Positions 8,746-17,447 of a stretch of DNA of 52,504 bases are shown here, piece after piece; position 1 is the stretch's first letter; every line of letters begins with the position of its first letter. Source of the stretch: an uncultured Clostridia bacterium (GTDB lineage: Bacteria; Bacillota; Clostridia; TANB77; CAG-508); NCBI GenBank assembly GCA_947588945.1, contig CANPZY010000008.1, positions 1 to 52,504 on the forward strand, read 5' to 3'. The notes under the pieces were generated by a model. That model had not been told where the DNA came from, ran no database searches, and saw only the letters and a program-made list of their open reading frames with translations. Made by a program: the position numbers and the translations under genes.

Positions 8746-9776
8746 TAAATATTTCCTCCTAATTTTTTTCTTCTAAGCTGGCCACATGCTGCATCTATAT
8801 CTGCTCCTAATTCTCTTCTAATTGTAGCTGTTATGCCATTTGCATTCAAATAATCTCTAAATTTTATTATATTTTCTAATGAGCTTTTTGTATATTTTCC
8901 ATTTTCAATTTTATTTATTGGAATTAAATTAACATGACATAACATTCCCTTTAATAATTTTATAAGCTCGTCTGCATCTTTAATATTATCATTGTTATCT
9001 TTTGCTAAAGCATATTCAAAAGAAATTCTTTTATTTGTCTTTTTTATATAATATTTACAAGCCTTAATCAATTCTTCTATATTATATGCATTATTTACAG
9101 GCATCATACTTGAACGCACTTTATTATTTGCACTATGCAAAGAAATTGATAATGTACATTGTATATTTTTATCTGCAAAATCATATATTTTTGGAACTAT
9201 TCCACTCGTTGATACACTTATATGTCTTGCTCCTATATTCAAGCCTTTTGGATTATTTAAAATTTTAATCGCATTTATAACATTTTCATAGTTGTCCATA
9301 GGCTCTCCAATGCCCATAAATACAACATTTGATATTTTATCGCCAATATCTTGCTCTATTGCTATTATTTGTTCTACTATTTCTCCTGAAGTTAAATTTC
9401 TTATAAATGGAATTCCTGTTGATGCACAGAACTTGCATCCCATTTTGCAACCTATTTGTGATGAAACACATACAGATTTTCCAAAATGATATTCCATAAG
9501 CACAGATTCTATCGCATTTTCATCTGATAATCCAAAAAGATATTTTTTTGTTCCATCTACGGATTCTTGCTTTTTTATAATTTCAAAATTACATATATTA
9601 TAGTTTTGTTTTAACTTTTCTCTAAGCTCTAACGATATATTTGTCATCTCATCAAAACTTTTTACTTTATCTACAAATAGCCATTTAAATATTTGCTCTG
9701 CTCTAAATGGCTTTTCCCCTAACTCTTTTATTTCTTCTTTTAGCTCGTCTAAATTATAGTCTTTTATGTTTTTCAT
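8745..9776 (-). CDS. rlmN: RlmN, dual-specificity 23S rRNA (A2503) / tRNA (A37) C2-methyltransferase
   Basis: This radical-SAM methyltransferase makes 2-methyladenosine at A2503 of 23S rRNA and A37 of some tRNAs. The cluster motif is C110-x3-C114-x2-C117, followed by GEPMDNYENV and a SLHSANN block. The C-terminal cysteine in AACGQL (near residue 335) is the one that accepts the methyl group. Length of 343 is typical. AGGAG lies 7 bases before the ATG. A strong promoter (9794-9822) starts the operon, which continues through prpC and pknB to the bile salt hydrolase gene. Confidence 0.97.
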   Translation of the reverse strand: MKNIKDYNLDELKEEIKELGEKPFRAEQIFKWLFVDKVKSFDEMTNISLELREKLKQNYNICNFEIIKKQESVDGTKKYLFGLSDENAIESVLMEYHFGKSVCVSSQIGCKMGCKFCASTGIPFIRNLTSGEIVEQIIAIEQDIGDKISNVVFMGIGEPMDNYENVINAIKILNNPKGLNIGARHISVSTSGIVPKIYDFADKNIQCTLSISLHSANNKVRSSMMPVNNAYNIEELIKACKYYIKKTNKRISFEYALAKDNNDNIKDADELIKLLKGMLCHVNLIPINKIENGKYTKSSLENIIKFRDYLNANGITATIRRELGADIDAACGQLRRKKLGGNI

Positions 9777-9793
9777 AAATTTCTCCTATTTAT

Positions 9794-9822
9794 TTTATAT
9801 CACTAATTTTAAGATATTGCAA
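9794..9822 (-). promoter_or_regulatory. Predicted sigma-A promoter of the rlmN-prpC-pknB operon
   Basis: On the minus strand TTGCAA (9817-9822) and TATAAA (9794-9799) are spaced by 17 bases. The predicted start is only about 10-12 bases before the rlmN ATG, so the Shine-Dalgarno would be at the very 5' end of the message. Confidence 0.65.
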
Positions 9823-9891
9823 CATTTTTATTATTCTTTATATTTTTCCTTAATTTTAAAAGTAAAACAATAATTAGAATTATATACACAA

Positions 9892-9931
9892 AAAATAAAT
9901 GTAAACACTTTTTTGTGTCTACATTTATTTT
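9892..9931 (-). terminator. Rho-independent terminator after ftsH
   Basis: A 12-bp outer stem (9892-9903 with 9920-9931) plus an inner 4-bp ACAC/GTGT stem, followed on the minus strand by a T-rich tract. It lies 43 bases after the ftsH stop. The flank and loop closely resemble the terminator at 52137-52171. Confidence 0.75.
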
Positions 9932-9973
9932 ATCACTTCAACTTTTTCATCTATTTTCTTTTTATAATAAATT

Positions 9974-11779
9974 TTATTGTTCATCGAATATTGCATCAAA
10001 TTCTTCACCTGTAATTTTTTCTTTTTCAATAAGAACTTCTGCAACTTTATCTAATTTATCTATATTGCTTCTTAAAATTTCTTTTGCTTTTTGATAAGCA
10101 CTATCAATTATTTTCTTTATTTCTTCATCTATTATTCCTGCTGTTTCTTCTGAATATGATTTTTCCTGTGCAAAATCTCTTCCTAAGAATACTTCTTCTT
10201 GGTCTGAACCTAATGATATAGTTCCAACTTTTTCGCTCATACCATATTTTGTAACCATGGCTTTTGCTATCTTTGTAGCTCTTTCTATATCATTGCTTGC
10301 TCCTGTTGATATATCTCCTAAAACTAACTCTTCTGATGCTCTACCGCCAAGTAATGAGATTATATTTTCATTCATTTCTGTTTTTGAAATAAATGATTTA
10401 TCTTCAACTGGTCTGTACATAGTATATCCACCAGCCATACCTCTTGGAATTATAGATATTTCATGTATTGGATCTTGTGTAGGTAAAAACTTGCTTACTA
10501 CTGCATGACCACCTTCATGATATGCAACTAATTTCTTTTCTTTATCGCTTCTTACTCTTGTTTTCTTTTCAGGTCCCATTGTAACTTTTATCATTGCATC
10601 TTCAATTTCTTGTTGACCAATTTCGTGTTTATCTCTTCTTGCTGCTAAAAGTGCTGCCTCATTAAGTAAGTTCTCTAAGTCAGCTCCTGTAAATCCTGAT
10701 GTATTCTTTGCAATTAGATTTAAGTCTACATCTGGTTCAAATCTCTTCTTTTTGCTATGAACCTCTAATATTTGCTCTCTTGCTTTAACATCTGGTGCTG
10801 GAACTACTATTTGTCTGTCAAATCTTCCCGGTCTTAACAATGCTTTATCAAGTACATCTGGTCTATTAGTAGCTGCTAATACGATAACACCTTCATTTGC
10901 TGAGAATCCGTCCATTTCAACAAGCATTTGATTTAATGTTTGCTCTCTTTCATCGTGTCCTCCGCCAAGACCTGCTCCTCTTTGACGTCCAACCGCATCA
11001 ATTTCATCTATAAATACTATACAAGGTGCATTTCTTTTTGCTTCTTCAAATAAATCTCTAACTCTTGAAGCTCCGACACCTACGAACATTTCAACAAAGT
11101 CTGAACCACTTATTATAAAGAATGGTACTCCTGCTTCTCCAGCAACGGCTTTTGCTAAAAGTGTTTTTCCTGTACCTGGTGCACCAACTAAAAGCACACC
11201 TTTTGGAATTCTTGCTCCCATTTCTGTAAATTTTCTAGGATTTTTTAAAAACTCTACTATTTCTTGTAATTCTTCTTTTTCTTCATCAATTCCTGCTACA
11301 TCATTAAATGTTATTTTATTTTTGTCGTTATTATTTAACATTCTAGCTCTGCTTTTTCCAAATGTCATTGGACCTTTTTGTTGTCCTTGAGCTCCACCCA
11401 TAAATAACATTAATATTAAAAGAATCATTATGATTGAAGATACCGGCAACAATAAATCTGATACAATCTGCCAAAATGGCTCATCTTCCGATGTTACATT
11501 TACTTTATTGTCTTGCATTGATTTATTTAAATTTTCTAGTAAGTTTTCAACATTTGGTATGTTTACAGACTTTATATTAGAATCATCTTTAAGCTTTACC
11601 CTTGCATCTTTTCCTTCATATTCTATTTCAATATCTGTAACTTCACCTGCTTCTATTTTACTTAATAATTCCGAATAAGTAAGTTTATTATTTGCATTAT
11701 TTAAAACTGCTGGTAATACAAATATTACTATTATTCCTATAACTAGCCATATTGCTAATGTTTTAATTCCGCTTTTCAA
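9974..11779 (-). CDS. ftsH: FtsH, ATP-dependent zinc metalloprotease
   Basis: A membrane-anchored AAA+ protease that degrades misfolded membrane and regulatory proteins. Membrane segments lie at about residues 7-25 and 105-128 with a short extracytoplasmic domain between. Walker A is GAPGTGKT (199-206), Walker [10 protein letters not shown] (255-262), the second region of homology is at about 302-322, and the zinc site is H421-E422-x2-H425 (HEGGH). Length of 601 is normal. AGGAGG precedes the ATG. It follows tilS across a 191-base gap. The hpt gene found between tilS and ftsH in many Firmicutes is absent. Confidence 0.98.
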   Translation of the reverse strand: MKSGIKTLAIWLVIGIIVIFVLPAVLNNANNKLTYSELLSKIEAGEVTDIEIEYEGKDARVKLKDDSNIKSVNIPNVENLLENLNKSMQDNKVNVTSEDEPFWQIVSDLLLPVSSIIMILLILMLFMGGAQGQQKGPMTFGKSRARMLNNNDKNKITFNDVAGIDEEKEELQEIVEFLKNPRKFTEMGARIPKGVLLVGAPGTGKTLLAKAVAGEAGVPFFIISGSDFVEMFVGVGASRVRDLFEEAKRNAPCIVFIDEIDAVGRQRGAGLGGGHDEREQTLNQMLVEMDGFSANEGVIVLAATNRPDVLDKALLRPGRFDRQIVVPAPDVKAREQILEVHSKKKRFEPDVDLNLIAKNTSGFTGADLENLLNEAALLAARRDKHEIGQQEIEDAMIKVTMGPEKKTRVRSDKEKKLVAYHEGGHAVVSKFLPTQDPIHEISIIPRGMAGGYTMYRPVEDKSFISKTEMNENIISLLGGRASEELVLGDISTGASNDIERATKIAKAMVTKYGMSEKVGTISLGSDQEEVFLGRDFAQEKSYSEETAGIIDEEIKKIIDSAYQKAKEILRSNIDKLDKVAEVLIEKEKITGEEFDAIFDEQ

Positions 11780-11970
11780 TTTTAATCCTCCTAGTAATTT
11801 TTATTATTTCATTTGTTCATTCTTTAATTTTATTATATTATATAAAAAATAATAACTTTTTTGACTTTTGTACATTATAAAGAGTATCACACAACCAAAA
11901 TTTATGCAATAGTTTTTTCAAACTTTTTTCTTGTAAGCTTTGGTATTAGTAGCTTTGTGCTTACGGAAGT
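11780..11970 (-). other. tilS-ftsH intergenic region
   Basis: No gene is visible. About 20 bases after the tilS stop, GTAAGC and GCTTAC (about 11931-11960) could form a 6-bp stem enclosing a second AAAGCT repeat, but no T tract follows, so it is not a clear terminator. A TATAAT hexamer on the minus strand (11874-11879) is the best -10 for ftsH, yet no convincing -35 lies 16-18 bases upstream. Confidence 0.3.
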
Positions 11971-12969
11971 TTAATTTATAGTTATAAAAAAAATTTTTTT
12001 ATTTTTTACTAAAATCTTTATTTTTTTATTTATTTCCATAAATTTATTACCAATATTATTTTCAGCTAATTTTATAATATCGTCAATATTAGTTTTTTCA
12101 ATATTTCTAGTAGTTCCTATTAATTTATTTATAGTATAAATTACTAAATTTTCTTTAATTGTTTTTGAATTATTATTAAAATCTTTTAAATAAAAACTAC
12201 TCTCTCCTACGGCCGTATGACTTTTCTCTAAAAATATTTTCTCAACATTTTCATTTATATAGTCATTTTCTTCTTTTATAATTTTAGAAGCTCTACTTAG
12301 CGCTTGCTCTACATTAGGATTAATTTCTTTTATTAATGGTAAAATTTCATTTCTTATAATATTTCTATTATAAATATTTTCTTTATTAGTTGAGTCTATT
12401 CTAGGCTTTAAATTATATTTGTTACAGTAATTTTCAATTTCTTCTCTTGAGATATTTATAAAAGGTCTTATATATTTTCCATATTCCATTGGCTGTATTC
12501 CCTCTAAACCTTTCAAACCTGTACCTCTTATAAGGTTTAAAAGCATTGTTTCAGCATTATCATTTTGATTATGAGCTATTGCAATCTTGTTAGCTCCTAC
12601 TTTTTCTGATACTTCATCAAAAAAATTATATCTTACTTCTCTTCCAGTTTCCTCTGTACCTTTTTTTAAATCCTTAGCTAATTTTTCAATCTCAACTCTT
12701 TTTTTATAAAAATCAATTTTTAATTCTTTGCATACATTTTCCACAAATTCTTCATCTTCTGTGGAATCTTTTCTTATTAAATGATTAACATGTGCACAAA
12801 CAATTTTGCATTTTAAAATTTTCTTAAATTTATTTAGACAATATAAAAGAGAGATGGAGTCCGGTCCTCCTGAAACTCCAACTACTATTACATCTTCTGG
12901 TTCTATTAAATTATTTTCCTTTATTGTATTTAAAAACTTTTCTTCTAAAATATCTAATCTTTGTGCCAT
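11971..12969 (-). CDS. tilS: TilS, tRNA(Ile)-lysidine synthase
   Basis: TilS converts C34 of the AUA-reading tRNA-Ile to lysidine with ATP. The N-type ATP pyrophosphatase P-loop SGGPDS is at residues 33-38, and the AHNQNDNAETMLLNLIRG block is typical of the family. At 332 residues it is a short form that seems to lack most of the C-terminal tRNA-binding domain of longer enzymes such as that of Bacillus (about 470); short forms are also known. The Shine-Dalgarno is weak (AAAGGA). It lies downstream of dnaB and the structured element at 13035-13154. Confidence 0.93.
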   Translation of the reverse strand: MAQRLDILEEKFLNTIKENNLIEPEDVIVVGVSGGPDSISLLYCLNKFKKILKCKIVCAHVNHLIRKDSTEDEEFVENVCKELKIDFYKKRVEIEKLAKDLKKGTEETGREVRYNFFDEVSEKVGANKIAIAHNQNDNAETMLLNLIRGTGLKGLEGIQPMEYGKYIRPFINISREEIENYCNKYNLKPRIDSTNKENIYNRNIIRNEILPLIKEINPNVEQALSRASKIIKEENDYINENVEKIFLEKSHTAVGESSFYLKDFNNNSKTIKENLVIYTINKLIGTTRNIEKTNIDDIIKLAENNIGNKFMEINKKIKILVKNKKIFFITIN

Positions 12970-13034
12970 TTTTATTCCTTTAAATATTACTTATTTAATA
13001 TATTAAAACATTATTTATTTAATATAATATTTAT

Positions 13035-13154
13035 ATAATAAAATATAATAAATTGCAGTATCGCGTAGCGATTAAGCGAAGCGCGAATGGAGCAAAAAGT
13101 GATTTATCACTTTTTAGCGACAGCAAGATACGAAAATTTATTATATTTTATTAT
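13035..13154. repeat. Structured palindromic element, copy 1 (downstream of dnaB)
   Basis: Twenty-base perfect inverted arms (13035-13054 with 13135-13154) enclose an ordered core. In plus-strand order the core has GTATC (58-62) pairing with GATAC (127-131), a small CGC-GTA-GCG hairpin, a GC-GAA-GC hairpin, the unpaired block GAATGGAGC, a perfect 9-bp hairpin (13094-13102 with 13107-13115) and the unpaired block AGCGACA. Copy 2 on the other side of dnaB keeps the unpaired blocks while its helices change in a compensating way. This points to a conserved RNA or folded DNA rather than chance. It could be a structured RNA, a REP/MITE-like mobile element or an unusual terminator. The coding strand is unknown; dnaB and tilS are both minus strand. 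Confidence 0.8.
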
Positions 13155-13171
13155 TAATTATAAAAAAATTA

Positions 13172-14497
13172 TTATTCTTTATACATATTTTCAAATTTTG
13201 TATAGCTTGGCATCCATAATAATTTTGCAGTGCCTACTGGACCACTTCTGTTTTTAGCAATAATTATTTCTGCAATATTTGTTTGTGCTTCTTGTGGATT
13301 ATAATAATCATCTCTATAAATAAACATAACCATATCTGCATCTTGCTCGATTGAGCCTGATTCACGTAAGTCTTGTAGCATAGGTCTATGGTCAGTCCTT
13401 GCTTCTGGTGCACGAGATAATTGTGAAAGTGCGATTACTGGAACTTCTATATCTTTTGCAAGAATTTTTAAAGACCTACTGATATCTGCTATTTCTTGCT
13501 CTCTACTATTTGCTTTACCGCTCCCCTTTATTAATTGTAAATAGTCTATTATTACTAATCCTATATTTTTTTCTAATTTTAATTTTCTGCATTTTGCTCT
13601 AATTTCTGCTACTGTGATTTCTCCAGAATCATCTATATATATTCCTGATGATTCTGACAATTCTCCTGATGCCATTGCAAGTTTTGTCCATTCTTCATCA
13701 GTTATTTCGCCTCTTTGAACTTTAGCACTATCAACCATTGCTTGAGAACATAAAATTCTATTTGCACATTCTTCTTTTCCCATCTCTAAACTGAATATAA
13801 CTACGGGAATATTGTACTTAGTAGCTGCATTAGTTGCAATATTTAAAGCAAAAGCAGTTTTTCCCATAGCAGGTCTTGCTGCTATTAACACTAATTGTTG
13901 CTTGCGAAATCCAGCTGTTTTTTCATCTAAGTCTATGAATCCAGATGCAACACCTTTAATATGTTGCTTATTGTTATATAATTCTTGAAGGTCTGTAAAT
14001 GAATCAACTAGAATATCTTTTATTGATTCATAACCCTTTTGAGATTTTTTTTGCATAATATCAAAAATCTTCTTTTCAGCTGAATCCATTATAGTTTCAA
14101 TTTCTTCATTTTGGCTGTATCCAAGATTTATCAATTCATTTGCAGTTTTTATTAAATTTCTTAAAATAGATTTTTCTTCAACTATTTTTACATACTTCTC
14201 AATATTTGCTGTTGTTGGAACCTTTTCTGGAAGATTTGCTAAATATTCTAATCCACCTACCGCTTCTAATTTTCCCATTGTTGTCAATTCATCTTTTAAA
14301 GTTATTATATCAATAGGTTCTCCTCTACCATAAATATTCATTGTAGCTTCAAATATTGTACTGTTGTCATTTCTATAAAAATCGTCTACTTTTAAAACTT
14401 CTATCGCTGCTATAACTGCCTCTTTATCTGTTAGCATACTTCCTAAAACTGCTTGTTCAGCTTCATCATCATGTGGTGGTATTTTTTCTAAATCCAT
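13172..14497 (-). CDS. dnaB: DnaB, replicative DNA helicase
   Basis: The hexameric helicase of the replication fork. The N-terminal DnaB domain (about residues 5-105) is followed by a linker and the RecA-like domain. Walker A is ARPAMGKT (207-214), the EMGKEE helix comes after it, IIDYLQL is the Walker B-type strand, and DLRESGSIEQDAD with IAKNRSGPVG holds the arginine finger region. There is no intein, and length of 441 is normal. The start is set by GGGGG 8 bases before the ATG. It is downstream of rplI, as in many Firmicutes, and is bracketed by two copies of a structured element. Confidence 0.98.
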   Translation of the reverse strand: MDLEKIPPHDDEAEQAVLGSMLTDKEAVIAAIEVLKVDDFYRNDNSTIFEATMNIYGRGEPIDIITLKDELTTMGKLEAVGGLEYLANLPEKVPTTANIEKYVKIVEEKSILRNLIKTANELINLGYSQNEEIETIMDSAEKKIFDIMQKKSQKGYESIKDILVDSFTDLQELYNNKQHIKGVASGFIDLDEKTAGFRKQQLVLIAARPAMGKTAFALNIATNAATKYNIPVVIFSLEMGKEECANRILCSQAMVDSAKVQRGEITDEEWTKLAMASGELSESSGIYIDDSGEITVAEIRAKCRKLKLEKNIGLVIIDYLQLIKGSGKANSREQEIADISRSLKILAKDIEVPVIALSQLSRAPEARTDHRPMLQDLRESGSIEQDADMVMFIYRDDYYNPQEAQTNIAEIIIAKNRSGPVGTAKLLWMPSYTKFENMYKE

Positions 14498-14540
14498 AAT
14501 TTTCCCCCAAAATAAAGAATATATTATATTTAATTATTGA

Positions 14541-14666
14541 AATAATAAAAATATATAATTATGCAGTGGCGCGTAGCGCTCAAGGGCGAAGCCCGCGAAT
14601 GGAGCAAAAATGTCAAGACATTTTTAGCGACAACAAGCCACAAATAATTATAATATTTTTATTATT
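14541..14666. repeat. Structured palindromic element, copy 2 (between rplI and dnaB)
   Basis: AT-rich arms of 22-23 bases (14541-14562 with 14644-14666, one bulged base) surround the same core order as copy 1. GTGGC (14566-14570) pairs with GCCAC (14637-14641); then come the CGC-GTA-GCG hairpin, GGGC-GAA-GCCC (14584-14594), unpaired GAATGGAGC, a perfect hairpin (14606-14614 with 14617-14625) and unpaired AGCGACA. The arms have no sequence identity requirement with copy 1, yet both pair. Two of the five outer-core pairs and four of the nine hairpin pairs are changed on both sides. Confidence 0.8.
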
Positions 14667-14695
14667 TTAGTTTTTATTATAATTCTAAAATTTTA

Positions 14696-15145
14696 TTATT
14701 TAGCATTCTCAACATTAATTTTAAGATTTGCTATTACGTCCTCAAATAATTTTATTTCAATGTTAAAAACTCCTATAGTTTTTATGGTTTCTTTTAAGTC
14801 AATTTTCTTTTTATCAACTTCTATATTGTAACTTTCTTTTAATTTATCTGCAATATCTTTTGATGTTACGCCACCAAAAATTTTTCCATTTTCCCCTGCT
14901 TTTACAAATATTTTTAAAGTTATTTTACTCAATTTTTCTTTTAACTCTAATGCTTGCTTTTTATCTTCTCCTTTTTTGAATGCTTTTGAATCTTGTTTTG
15001 ATTTTAATTTTGAAAGATTTCCGTCATTTGCCTCTACTGCTAACTTTTTAGGAAACAAAAAATTTCTTGCATATCCGTCATTTACATTTATTACTTCATC
15101 TTTCTTTCCCACGCCTTTAACATTATCTAAAAGTATAACCTTCAT
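14696..15145 (-). CDS. rplI: Large ribosomal subunit protein bL9
   Basis: Ribosomal protein bL9 begins with the typical [14 protein letters not shown] and the [14 protein letters not shown] segment that starts the long connecting helix. The C-terminal domain includes [13 protein letters not shown]. The reading frame is open further upstream to 15211, but the start is the ATG at 15145: AAGGAG lies 8 bases before it and the protein then has the usual 149-150 residues. It lies between gdpP and dnaB, the standard Firmicutes order. Confidence 0.97.
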   Translation of the reverse strand: MKVILLDNVKGVGKKDEVINVNDGYARNFLFPKKLAVEANDGNLSKLKSKQDSKAFKKGEDKKQALELKEKLSKITLKIFVKAGENGKIFGGVTSKDIADKLKESYNIEVDKKKIDLKETIKTIGVFNIEIKLFEDVIANLKINVENAK

Positions 15146-15247
15146 AATAAACTCCTTTTTATATAATATTAATTTATACTTAACAATCAGATTCAAATGA
15201 ATAATCTTCAATTTTTTTCAATTTTTATAATATTTCTTTGCAGAATA

Positions 15248-17275
15248 TTAGCTTTCTATTTCAAAAAAGTATTCATTTATTCTATTTATAAGTTCTTGTT
15301 TTGCATCTTCTAAGCTTATGTTTTCAAGTTGAGCTCCTGCTAATGTAATGTGTCCGCCACCGCCAAGCTTTTCAAGTATTATTTGAACATTTATATCTCC
15401 AATAGACCTTCCACTAATATATACTTTATCATCATTTTTTCCAAGTACAAATGATGCTGTTATACCGCCTATTGTTAATAATTCGTCTGCTGCTTTTGCT
15501 GCAATAATATTTGCATTTTTATCATTATTTTCATACATTGAAATTGCTATATTATTATTTATTATTTCAGATTGAGATACAATATTTGATATTGCTTGAT
15601 ATGTCTCTAGGTCACTTTGGAACCATTTTTTTACTTTAATTATATCTACACCGCATTTTCTTAAATATGCTGCTGCTTCAAATGTTCTAACACCAGTTTT
15701 AAATGTAAAGTTTTTAGTATCAAGCATTATACCTGCATATAATGCTTCTATTTCTATATTTTTAAGTTGAATATCAGTTTGTGAATATTCTAATATTTCA
15801 GTAACTAATTCTGCTGCAGATGATGCATATACCTCGTGAAATGTTAAAACTGCATTTTCAATATAATCTGTACTTCTTCTATGGTGATCTATTACAACTA
15901 CCCTTGGAATTGCATCTAATATTTCAACTGATTCCACATAATTTCTTTTATTTGTATCAACTACAATTAGTAATGTATTTGGTTTTATATAGTTCTGTGC
16001 CTCTTCCACATTTACAAAACATTCCGTATATTCTTCATCTTTTTTAGCTGTTTCTATAAATTTTTCAAGCCCAATTCCAGAAACTTCATTTATTACTTTT
16101 GCTTCTTTTCCTAAGGTTAATGTAAGTCTATATAATCCCATAGCTGAACCTATTGAGTCCATATCGCCATTTGAATGTCCCATAATTAAAACATTATCAG
16201 ACTCTTGTATAAGTTCCTTTAGTGCATGTGAAATCATTCTTGCTTTAACCTTAGTTCTTTTTTCTATCTCTTGGGTTCTTCCACCAAAGAACTCATATTT
16301 TCCATCAATTTTAACTATTGCTTGGTCTCCACCTCTACCTAATGCTATATCTATTACTGCTTTTGTTGAATTCATTTTTTCAGTAAAGGTATCTCCATCA
16401 TCAGAAAATGCAATACTTAATGTAGGCAAAAATATTTCAGAAATTTCTTCTTCTGGCAATTTAGCTTCTTTTATTTCATCTAGTATTGTCATTTTATCTT
16501 GCTCTGCTTTAATCAACTCTTTTTGCTCAATAATACATAAAAATGTATCTCTATCAGATTTTACAATTAGTGCATTATACTTAGATGCCCAATCATAAAT
16601 AATTTTTTCAACCTGTGTTATTAATAATGGTATTAATTCTGAAGACATTCTTTGATTTATTTCTTCATAGTTATCTATCATTATTATTCCAACAGAGATA
16701 TCTTTATCTTCTTCTTTTTGCTCTAGTTTTCTTGTATATGTATTATCTATAAAATAAATAATTGACGTGTATTCATCTTTTTTATGTGATTTTTTATTTT
16801 TTACATAAGAACCTTGTATTAAATAATTTTTTTCATTTATCTCTATTTCTGTATTTATAGTTCCTTTATTTTTATTTTCAGAATTTTCTATTGTCGTTTC
16901 TATTTCTTTAAGTATATCTTCAATTCTATCATTTATATTAGTCTCATTAAATTCTATAACAAATTTTTCACTTTTCCATATTATATTTCCTGATGACTCT
17001 ATTATTGCTAAAGGAAAAGGTGAGTTTATTAAAGTTGTCTTTGCAGTTTCATTTACATCTAATGTTAAATCCTTTAATTGCTCTGAAAGTTCTGCTTTTC
17101 TTTTCTTATTTGTCCAATTTGTATATAACAATATTAATGTAAATAATGCAATTCCTACTGGAATTAATCTGTAATTAAATACACATATTATTACCATTAG
17201 AATTGCTATAATAATTAAATATACTTTTGTCTTTGATATAAACTTTTCGGAGTTTATATTATTACTACTCGGCAT
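15248..17275 (-). CDS. gdpP: GdpP, membrane-bound cyclic-di-AMP phosphodiesterase
   Basis: GdpP hydrolyses c-di-AMP to pApA and so controls potassium, wall stress and beta-lactam tolerance. The 675 residues show two N-terminal membrane helices (about 13-52), a PAS-like domain (about 60-150) and a degenerate GGDEF domain (about 185-310). A DHH domain follows with GHSNGDMDSIGSA, VVDTNKR and VIDHHRR, then a DHHA1 domain ending GGGGHITLAGAQ. Length and order match GdpP/YybT. AGGGGA precedes the ATG. A strong promoter at 17316-17344 begins the gdpP-rplI-dnaB(-tilS) operon. Confidence 0.96.
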   Translation of the reverse strand: MPSSNNINSEKFISKTKVYLIIIAILMVIICVFNYRLIPVGIALFTLILLYTNWTNKKRKAELSEQLKDLTLDVNETAKTTLINSPFPLAIIESSGNIIWKSEKFVIEFNETNINDRIEDILKEIETTIENSENKNKGTINTEIEINEKNYLIQGSYVKNKKSHKKDEYTSIIYFIDNTYTRKLEQKEEDKDISVGIIMIDNYEEINQRMSSELIPLLITQVEKIIYDWASKYNALIVKSDRDTFLCIIEQKELIKAEQDKMTILDEIKEAKLPEEEISEIFLPTLSIAFSDDGDTFTEKMNSTKAVIDIALGRGGDQAIVKIDGKYEFFGGRTQEIEKRTKVKARMISHALKELIQESDNVLIMGHSNGDMDSIGSAMGLYRLTLTLGKEAKVINEVSGIGLEKFIETAKKDEEYTECFVNVEEAQNYIKPNTLLIVVDTNKRNYVESVEILDAIPRVVVIDHHRRSTDYIENAVLTFHEVYASSAAELVTEILEYSQTDIQLKNIEIEALYAGIMLDTKNFTFKTGVRTFEAAAYLRKCGVDIIKVKKWFQSDLETYQAISNIVSQSEIINNNIAISMYENNDKNANIIAAKAADELLTIGGITASFVLGKNDDKVYISGRSIGDINVQIILEKLGGGGHITLAGAQLENISLEDAKQELINRINEYFFEIES

Positions 17276-17315
17276 ACTTTTTCCCCTATCTTTTTCTTAT
17301 ATTTATACACTATAT

Positions 17316-17344
17316 ATTGTACTATTTTTTTATATGTTTGTCAA
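17316..17344 (-). promoter_or_regulatory. Predicted sigma-A promoter of the gdpP-rplI-dnaB operon
   Basis: On the minus strand a consensus TTGACA (17339-17344) and TACAAT (17316-17321) are exactly 17 bases apart, about 40 bases before the gdpP ATG. Confidence 0.75.
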
Positions 17345-17372
17345 TTTTCAATAAATTTTCAAATAGTAGAAA

Positions 17373-17395
17373 AAAGCACCAATTATTGGCGCTTT
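17373..17395 (-). terminator. Rho-independent terminator after the pilin-like pseudogene
   Basis: AAAGC-A-CCAA / TTGG-C-GCTTT forms a stem with one internal mismatch and a 3-4 base loop. On the minus strand it is followed by a T run (GCTTTTTTC). It separates the broken pilin gene from gdpP. Confidence 0.75.
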
Positions 17396-17447
17396 AATTT
17401 AAAATATATTAGAGATAAAAATTTACACACTAGACTTGACTACCTTG

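Noticed and set aside
11931..11960. GTAAGC/GCTTAC hairpin after tilS as a terminator
   Set aside because: No T tract follows on either strand and the loop is large; it is mentioned only as part of the gap.
14500..14520. Hammerhead or other known self-cleaving ribozyme in the dnaB-flanking elements
   Set aside because: The core lacks CUGAUGA/GAAA and other known ribozyme signatures.
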